From the NCBI GenBank assembly GCA_002737595.1, contig NSHZ01000039.1:1-13590 (forward strand): DNA of 13,590 nt, read 5' to 3'. This DNA comes from Actinomycetota bacterium. GTDB lineage: Bacteria; Actinomycetota; Actinomycetes; Nanopelagicales; Nanopelagicaceae. The notes beneath the pieces are model-generated. The model was not told where the DNA came from. It did not search any database and saw only the letters and a program-made list of their open reading frames with translations. Every line of letters starts with the position of its first letter. Positions within the stretch are counted from its first letter, which is position 1. This document shows positions 8,868 through 13,590 of this stretch, piece by piece. Both the position numbers and the translations under genes were made by a program.

Positions 8868-9144
8868 GTTTTGCTCTCCGATCTTCAGTCTTGACGTGAC
8901 CACGGAAGGTGCGCGTTGGTGAGAACTCACCAAGCTTGTGTCCAACCATGGCATCGGTGATGTAAACCGGGATGTGCTTGCGACCATCGTGAACTGCGAT
9001 GGTGTGTCCGATCATCGCAGGGATGATCATGGAGCGGCGTGACCAGGTTTTGATCACATTTTTTGTGTTGGCATCGTTTTGCGCATCTACCTTCTTTTGT
9101 AGATGCCCATCAACGAATGGACCCTTTTTCAGACTTCTTGGCAT
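8860..9144 (-). CDS. rpsS: 30S ribosomal protein uS19
   Basis: A 94-residue uS19, which pairs with uS13 in the head of the small subunit near the A-site tRNA. It opens [15 protein letters not shown] and contains [19 protein letters not shown], the strand [19 protein letters not shown] and the C-terminal [10 protein letters not shown], all family hallmarks. TAGGAG lies five bases before the ATG. Its last eight bases overlap the proposed TTG start of rplV, and the rplV ribosome binding site lies within its final codons. Confidence 0.99.
   Translation of the reverse strand: MPRSLKKGPFVDGHLQKKVDAQNDANTKNVIKTWSRRSMIIPAMIGHTIAVHDGRKHIPVYITDAMVGHKLGEFSPTRTFRGHVKTEDRRAKLA
8874..8879 (-). promoter_or_regulatory. 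Ribosome binding site that fixes the rplV TTG start
   Basis: GGAGAG on the coding strand, six bases before the TTG at 8865-8867, inside the last codons of rpsS. It is the only good Shine-Dalgarno near the plausible N-terminus of uL22 and decides against the in-frame ATG at 8987 and the in-frame GTG at 8828. Confidence 0.65.
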
Positions 9145-9156
9145 AAGGACTCCTAC

Positions 9157-9990
9157 CTACCGCTTCTTATTCGATTTACGACGACGAATGATCATTGAAT
9201 CTGAGGCCTTCTTCTTACGAGTACGTGCTTCAGGCTTACCCCATGGAGTCACTGGGTGACGTCCACCAGAGGTCTTACCTTCACCACCACCGTGTGGGTG
9301 ATCCACTGGGTTCATAACAACTCCGCGAACGGATGGGCGCTTGCCCTTCCAGCGCATACGTCCAGCTTTTCCGTAGTTGATATTGGACTGCTCGGCATTG
9401 CCGACCTCACCAACAGTTGCACGGCAACGGACATCAACGTTGCGAATCTCACCAGATGGCAGACGTAGCTGTGCAAAGGCGCCCTCTTTAGCGACCAACT
9501 GGACAGATGCGCCAGCTGAACGGGCGAGCTTTGCTCCTCCACCTGGGCGAAGTTCAATCGCATGAACGACGGTACCTACTGGAATGTTACGAAGTGGCAG
9601 GTTGTTTCCAGGCTTAATATCGGCCTTTGCACCATTTTCAACGGTTGCACCCTGCTCTAATTTATTTGGCGCGATGATGTAGCGCTTCTCCCCATCTGCA
9701 TAATGCAAAAGAGCGATGCGTGCTGTGCGGTTTGGGTCGTACTCGATGTGAGCGACCTTTGCTGGTACACCATCTTTATCATTGCGAATAAAATCGATGA
9801 GGCGGTAGGCACGCTTGTGACCGCCACCTTGGTGGCGAACAGTGATGCGACCTGCATTGTTACGACCACCCTTGGAGTGGATTGGGCGTATCAGTGATTT
9901 TTCAGGAGTTGAACGTGTGAGTTCAGCAAAATCTGGGACGCTTGCGCCGCGTTGACCCGGGGTCGTTGGCTTTAATTTACGAAGTGCCAT
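9157..9990 (-). CDS. rplB: 50S ribosomal protein uL2
   Basis: A 277-residue uL2, one of the most conserved ribosomal proteins. It is needed for subunit joining and for peptidyl transferase assembly. Seen in order: [19 protein letters not shown] (32-50), the RNA-binding core with GGGHKRAYR (55-63) and [15 protein letters not shown] (81-95), [13 protein letters not shown] (128-140), and the active-site-proximal [10 protein letters not shown] (229-238), where H231 corresponds to E. coli H229. The basic tail RRRKSNKKR is typical. AAGGAT precedes the ATG. The stop is TAG, followed closely by the rpsS ribosome binding site. Confidence 0.99.
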   Translation of the reverse strand: MALRKLKPTTPGQRGASVPDFAELTRSTPEKSLIRPIHSKGGRNNAGRITVRHQGGGHKRAYRLIDFIRNDKDGVPAKVAHIEYDPNRTARIALLHYADGEKRYIIAPNKLEQGATVENGAKADIKPGNNLPLRNIPVGTVVHAIELRPGGGAKLARSAGASVQLVAKEGAFAQLRLPSGEIRNVDVRCRATVGEVGNAEQSNINYGKAGRMRWKGKRPSVRGVVMNPVDHPHGGGEGKTSGGRHPVTPWGKPEARTRKKKASDSMIIRRRKSNKKR

Positions 9991-10023
9991 GATGATCCTT
10001 TTCTCTTGGAAGTCCAGTCCTGC

Positions 10024-10317
10024 TTAGGAGACTGGTCCTCCGAAGATGTCGATACGGTCGCCAGCTGCTACCTGCACAATTGCGCGCTTTGTGTCCTTGC
10101 GCTTTCCATCACCGAAACGGGTCTTCTTATTCTTACCCTGACGGTTCATGGTGTTCACGCTGACTACCTTCACGCCAAATACCTTCTCAACTGCGATTTT
10201 GATCTCAGTCTTGTTGGCATCTGGTGCGACGATAAATGTGTACTTGTTCTCATCAAGTAGTGAGTAGCTCTTCTCAGAGACAACTGGAGCTACTAGAACT
10301 TCGCGGTGATCTTTCAT
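10024..10317 (-). CDS. rplW: 50S ribosomal protein uL23
   Basis: A 97-residue uL23. It sits at the tunnel exit, where trigger factor, SRP and the Sec translocon dock. Family features are the [15 protein letters not shown] start, [15 protein letters not shown], the helix [15 protein letters not shown] and a basic loop ([21 protein letters not shown]), followed by a final strand that ends FGGPVS. Its ATG overlaps the rplD stop by four bases. GAGG lies seven bases upstream inside the end of rplD. A 33-bp gap separates it from rplB. Confidence 0.98.
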   Translation of the reverse strand: MKDHREVLVAPVVSEKSYSLLDENKYTFIVAPDANKTEIKIAVEKVFGVKVVSVNTMNRQGKNKKTRFGDGKRKDTKRAIVQVAAGDRIDIFGGPVS

Positions 10318-10979
10318 GCTCCGACCTCACTCTCGCGTGCAACGGCCTTGACTACTTTGCGTGGACCGGCCAGGAAATCCTTGATTGCAGACTCAGAGAA
10401 GACGACATCATCACTTTTTAGGATGTCATATGCATTCAACTGATCTGGTACTAACAGGTGCAAGTCATCGGCGTTGCGAAGAGAGCGCCAGACGAGATCC
10501 TCAGAGCGAGAGACAACTACAAGGAGATTCTTACGATCGCTGAACTGACGAACCGCTGCAATCGCCGCCTTTGTAGATGGGGCCATTGTGAGTGAATCTA
10601 GGACGTGGATACGGTTATTGCGCGCACGGTCAGAGAGGACTCCGCGAAGGGCGGCGGCGATCATCTTTTTGGGTGTGCGTTGGAAATATGTGCGAGGACG
10701 AACGGCGTGAGCGGTTCCGCCACCAATTTGGTTAGGTGAACGTGAAGAGCCCTGACGGGCGCGACCTGTTCCCTTCTGCTTGAAAGGCTTCTTACCACCA
10801 CCACTGACTTCTCCACGGTTCTTAGATTTCTGAGTTCCTTGGCGAGCAGCGGCAAGTTGTGCCGTCACAACCTGGTGGATGAGTGGGACATTGGTCTGTG
10901 CATCAAAAATCTCTGTTGGAAGATCAACTGATCCGACCTTTACGCCCTCTGCATTCTTTACTTCGATAGTCAGAGCCAT
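10314..10979 (-). CDS. rplD: 50S ribosomal protein uL4
   Basis: A 221-residue uL4, which lines part of the nascent-peptide exit tunnel. The globular domain is interrupted by the extended tunnel loop at about residues 46-92, with [19 protein letters not shown] (64-82) followed by [13 protein letters not shown]; mutations in this loop give macrolide resistance in other bacteria. The C-terminal part ([23 protein letters not shown]) matches the family. In E. coli L4 represses its own S10 operon by binding the mRNA leader; I see no leader resembling that site here. The stop overlaps the rplW start by four bases (ATGA), so the two are very likely coupled. Confidence 0.98.
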   Translation of the reverse strand: MALTIEVKNAEGVKVGSVDLPTEIFDAQTNVPLIHQVVTAQLAAARQGTQKSKNRGEVSGGGKKPFKQKGTGRARQGSSRSPNQIGGGTAHAVRPRTYFQRTPKKMIAAALRGVLSDRARNNRIHVLDSLTMAPSTKAAIAAVRQFSDRKNLLVVVSRSEDLVWRSLRNADDLHLLVPDQLNAYDILKSDDVVFSESAIKDFLAGPRKVVKAVARESEVGA

Positions 10980-10982
10980 GAG

Positions 10983-11681
10983 TTATGCACCTGCCTTTGA
11001 GGTTAAGGTTTCAAAGATCGCATGCTTTGCAGCAGAGCGAATGAAGACAAGTTGGCCATCTGGACCAGGAACTGATCCCTTGATGAGAAGTAAGTTGCGC
11101 TCTGCATCGACTGAGTGCACGGTTAAGTTTTGAGTTGTGACCGTCACACCGCCCATAACACCGGCCATGCGCATTCCCTTGAATACACGACCTGGAGTCG
11201 AGCAGGCACCGATTGAGCCTGGCATGCGGTGCTTACGATCCACACCGTGAGATGAGCCAAGACCACCGAAGCCGTGGCGCTTCATAACGCCAGCCGTTCC
11301 CTTACCTGTGCTTGTTCCAGTTGCATCGACGAGTTCGCCAGCGGTAAAGACCGTTGCGCCGATCTCTTGTCCAACGCTGTAAGAAGTTGTATCAAGAGTG
11401 CGCAGCTCTGCAACAGATCGGCGTGGTGTCACGCCAGCTTTGGCGAAGTGGCCAGCAAGAGGCTTTGTAACCTTCTTTGGATCAACTGCGCCGAAGGCGA
11501 TTTGAACCGCCGAGTAGCCATCTTTCTCAGGTGTACGAATCTGGGTCACTACACATGGACCAGCCTCAACAACGGTCACTGGGACCATCTTGTTGTTGGC
11601 ATCAAAAACCTGTGTCATTCCTAGTTTCTTACCCAGGACGCCCTTGATGGAGGAGCCAGCGGCTTGAGTTGTATATGTCAT
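10983..11681 (-). CDS. rplC: 50S ribosomal protein uL3
   Basis: A 232-residue uL3, an early-assembling 23S rRNA binder whose loop reaches towards the peptidyl transferase centre. It shows the family opening [15 protein letters not shown] (13-27), [14 protein letters not shown] (71-84), [19 protein letters not shown] (122-140) and [19 protein letters not shown] (152-170). The first 12 residues are a short extension relative to E. coli. The start at 11681 is chosen for its AAAGGA site and because the longer reading overlaps rpsJ. Oddity: after RMAG (171-174) the nearly universal MGNER is MGGVT (176-180); see findings. rplD starts three bases after the stop. Confidence 0.97.
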   Translation of the reverse strand: MTYTTQAAGSSIKGVLGKKLGMTQVFDANNKMVPVTVVEAGPCVVTQIRTPEKDGYSAVQIAFGAVDPKKVTKPLAGHFAKAGVTPRRSVAELRTLDTTSYSVGQEIGATVFTAGELVDATGTSTGKGTAGVMKRHGFGGLGSSHGVDRKHRMPGSIGACSTPGRVFKGMRMAGVMGGVTVTTQNLTVHSVDAERNLLLIKGSVPGPDGQLVFIRSAAKHAIFETLTSKAGA

Positions 11682-11689
11682 CTGTCTCG

Positions 11690-11695
11690 TCCTTT
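11690..11695 (-). promoter_or_regulatory. Ribosome binding site that fixes the rplC start
   Basis: AAAGGA on the coding strand, eight bases before the ATG at 11681 and just past the rpsJ stop codon. It supports the 232-aa rplC product over a 251-aa reading from an ATG at 11738, which lies inside rpsJ and adds 19 residues unlike any uL3 N-terminus. Confidence 0.75.
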
Positions 11696-11697
11696 CC

Positions 11698-12006
11698 TTA
11701 GAGCTTAATCTCGATGTCGACGCCAGCTGGCAAGTCAAGACGCATCAATGAGTCAACAGTCTTAGGTGTTGGATCGATGATGTCGATGAGGCGCTTATGA
11801 GTGCGCATCTCGAAGTGCTCGCGGCTGTCTTTGTACTTATGAGGAGAGCGAATAACACAATATGTGTTCTTCTCTGTGGGTAGCGGCACTGGACCCGCGA
11901 CCGTCGCACCAGTGCGCTCGACTGTCTCAACGATTTTCTTCGCTGAAGAGTCAATCACCTCATGGTCGTAGGCCTTGAGTCGAATGCGGATCTTCTGTCC
12001 CGCCAT
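11698..12006 (-). CDS. rpsJ: 30S ribosomal protein uS10
   Basis: A 102-residue protein, the usual length. It begins [19 protein letters not shown] and contains [19 protein letters not shown] and the conserved [16 protein letters not shown] stretch, ending in a DIEIKL strand. uS10 binds the head of the small subunit; in many bacteria it also joins the NusB/NusG antitermination and transcription-translation coupling complex. It is the first gene of the S10 block. It has a strong GAGGAG ribosome binding site, and the 88-bp spacer before it holds a palindrome and a leader motif shared with tuf. rplC follows after 16 bp. Confidence 0.99.
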   Translation of the reverse strand: MAGQKIRIRLKAYDHEVIDSSAKKIVETVERTGATVAGPVPLPTEKNTYCVIRSPHKYKDSREHFEMRTHKRLIDIIDPTPKTVDSLMRLDLPAGVDIEIKL

Positions 12007-12013
12007 GTCCTTC

Positions 12014-12037
12014 TCCTCTTTCGTTTCGTACTTCGTT
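12014..12037 (-). promoter_or_regulatory. rpsJ leader motif shared with tuf
   Basis: The coding strand reads AACGAAGTAC, two bases, then AACGAAAGAGGA. Ten of ten and twelve of twelve positions match the tuf leader apart from one C/T change. GAGGAG is the rpsJ Shine-Dalgarno, six bases before the ATG. TAATTA just upstream could be a -10 element, but the position for a -35 falls inside the GC-rich palindrome and shows no match, so a promoter is not claimed. The motif lies between the palindrome and the first gene of the S10 block, where S10 operon control is expected. Confidence 0.5.
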
Positions 12038-12054
12038 AATTAGTCTTTTAGTTA

Positions 12055-12082
12055 GCGCCGGCGGTTTTTAAGCCGCCGGCGC
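12055..12082. terminator. GC-rich 10-bp palindrome between tuf and rpsJ (possible terminator or attenuator)
   Basis: GCGCCGGCGG (12055-12064) pairs perfectly with CCGCCGGCGC (12073-12082) around an eight-base loop. The hairpin begins 12 bases past the tuf stop and ends about 48 bases before rpsJ. On the coding strand no U-run follows (the next bases are TAACTAAAAG), so a classical intrinsic terminator is not met; actinobacteria are thought to use such U-less hairpins, and it could also limit 3' decay of tuf mRNA. On the plus strand a short T-run (12091-12095) follows at a distance, but no plus-strand gene needs ending. The structure is certain; termination is inferred. Confidence 0.55.
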
Positions 12083-12094
12083 ATGAACAGATTT

Positions 12095-13288
<1,194 letters not shown>

Positions 13289-13294
13289 TCTGGT

Positions 13295-13321
13295 TCCTCT
13301 TTCGTTTGCTAGTGCTTCGTT
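13295..13321 (-). promoter_or_regulatory. tuf leader motif shared with rpsJ, including its ribosome binding site
   Basis: On the coding strand this reads AACGAAGCAC, seven bases, then AACGAAAGAGGA, ending six bases before the tuf ATG. The GAGGA is the Shine-Dalgarno sequence. The same two blocks, with one C/T difference and a two-base spacer, stand before rpsJ at 12014-12037. TAATAA lies directly upstream and overlaps the first block, and could be a -10 element, but no convincing -35 lies at the right distance. A conserved leader or translation-enhancer function is inference. Confidence 0.5.
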
Positions 13322-13344
13322 ATTAGGGGTTGTGCTCTTTGGTT

Positions 13345-13360
13345 CTAGTTTTTCAACTAG
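13345..13360 (-). other. Small stem-loop between fusA and tuf
   Basis: The coding strand reads CTAGTT-GAAA-AACTAG: a perfect 6-bp stem closed by a GAAA tetraloop, just downstream of fusA. The stem is AU-rich and no U-run follows it, so it is not a convincing intrinsic terminator. It could be a processing or mRNA-stability element in the fusA-tuf spacer. The palindrome AACTAGTT (13355-13362) overlaps it. That the inverted repeat exists is certain; its function is a guess. Confidence 0.4.
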
Positions 13361-13370
13361 TTAGGGGGGG

Positions 13371-13590
13371 TTATTCGCCTCGAACTTTCGCAATGATTTC
13401 CTTCGCTACGTTGCCAGGTACTTCGGCATACGAATCGAACTCCATTGAATAGCTCGCGCGACCTTGGGTTCTAGAGCGGAGATCTCCGACATAGCCGAAC
13501 ATCTCTGACAATGGAACTAGCGCCCTAACAACGCGGGCACCTGACCGCTCATCCATGGCCTGGATTTGGCCACGACGACTGTTGATGTCA
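13371..13590 (-). CDS. fusA: Elongation factor G, C-terminal end (partial)
   Basis: Only the last 72 codons and the TAA stop are in the window; the 5' part lies beyond the right edge. The visible protein carries DINSRRGQI and [14 protein letters not shown], typical of EF-G domains IV/V, and ends in a short lysine-rich helix ([11 protein letters not shown]). EF-G is the cytosolic GTPase that drives tRNA-mRNA translocation and, with ribosome recycling factor, splits ribosomes. Its G domain cannot be judged here. A methionine at 13556 is internal (residue 12 of the visible part) and not a start, because the family reading continues upstream without a break. It is followed by tuf in the same direction, the classic str-operon order. 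Seven Cs on the coding strand (13364-13370) follow the stop codon directly. Confidence 0.97.
   Translation of the reverse strand, partial: DINSRRGQIQAMDERSGARVVRALVPLSEMFGYVGDLRSRTQGRASYSMEFDSYAEVPGNVAKEIIAKVRGE

Noticed and set aside
12038..12083. A promoter for rpsJ upstream of the shared leader
   Set aside because: TAATTA could serve as a -10, but the 17-base-distant -35 position falls in the GC-rich palindrome with no match to the consensus; not enough to call.
12007..12094. An E. coli-like uL4-controlled S10 leader
   Set aside because: The spacer is only 88 bases, and the single palindrome does not resemble the multi-hairpin E. coli leader with its U-rich attenuator.
13321..13362. A promoter for tuf made of TTGAAA and TAATAA in the fusA-tuf gap
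   Set aside because: TTGAAA is a good -35, but the distance to TAATAA is about 25 bases, well beyond the usual 16-19.
13557..13590. fusA as a separate 61-codon gene beginning at the ATG of 13556
   Set aside because: The frame continues upstream as [11 protein letters not shown], which is EF-G sequence; it is the end of a gene cut by the window edge.

Overview
The window is one continuous minus-strand block of translation and secretion genes: the str-operon tail (fusA, tuf), the complete S10 operon, the complete spc operon through secY and adk, and the start of map. Transcription runs from right (13590) to left (1). I see no supported gene on the plus strand, no mobile element, CRISPR array, tRNA or rRNA, and no non-coding stretch longer than about 90 bases.

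Organism: a bacterium, most likely an actinobacterium. The EF-Tu (397 aa, GHIDHGKT P-loop), the zinc-type uS14, the long basic N-terminal extension of uS5 and the general style of the ribosomal proteins all fit. Base composition looks roughly balanced rather than strongly GC-rich, and intergenic space is very small. That suggests a streamlined lineage such as the freshwater acI/Nanopelagicales type. The phylum call is reasonably firm; the lineage is inference from recall and composition only.

Layout, in order of transcription: fusA (3' end), an 82-bp gap, tuf, an 88-bp gap with a strong GC-rich hairpin, then rpsJ-rplC-rplD-rplW-rplB-rpsS-rplV-rpsC-rplP-rpmC-rpsQ (S10 block), a 17-bp gap, rplN-rplX-rplE-rpsN, a 74-bp gap, rpsH-rplF-rplR-rpsE-rpmD-rplO, a 43-bp gap, and secY-adk-map (runs off the left edge). 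Eight junctions are stop/start overlaps: six are one-base TAATG or TGATG overlaps in the S10/spc body (rplV/rpsC, rpmC/rpsQ, rplX/rplE, rplF/rplR, rplR/rpsE, rpsE/rpmD), another is at secY/adk, and rplD/rplW is an ATGA overlap. Several other gaps are only 0-3 bases. This implies a single transcript with strong translational coupling. The S10 and spc blocks are fused with no room for a separate promoter.

The genes work together as the core translation set: elongation factors, eight 30S proteins, thirteen 50S proteins, and at the promoter-distal end the SecY translocon pore, adenylate kinase and methionine aminopeptidase, which trims nascent chains.

Two starts were corrected: rplC is 232 aa from an ATG at 11681, and rplV is 151 aa from a TTG at 8867. 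The region is mostly conventional. The points most worth a second look are a shared leader sequence in front of both tuf and rpsJ, the palindrome between those two genes, the structured gap before rpsH, and an unusual substitution in a conserved motif of uL3. I do not see a previously undescribed system here.
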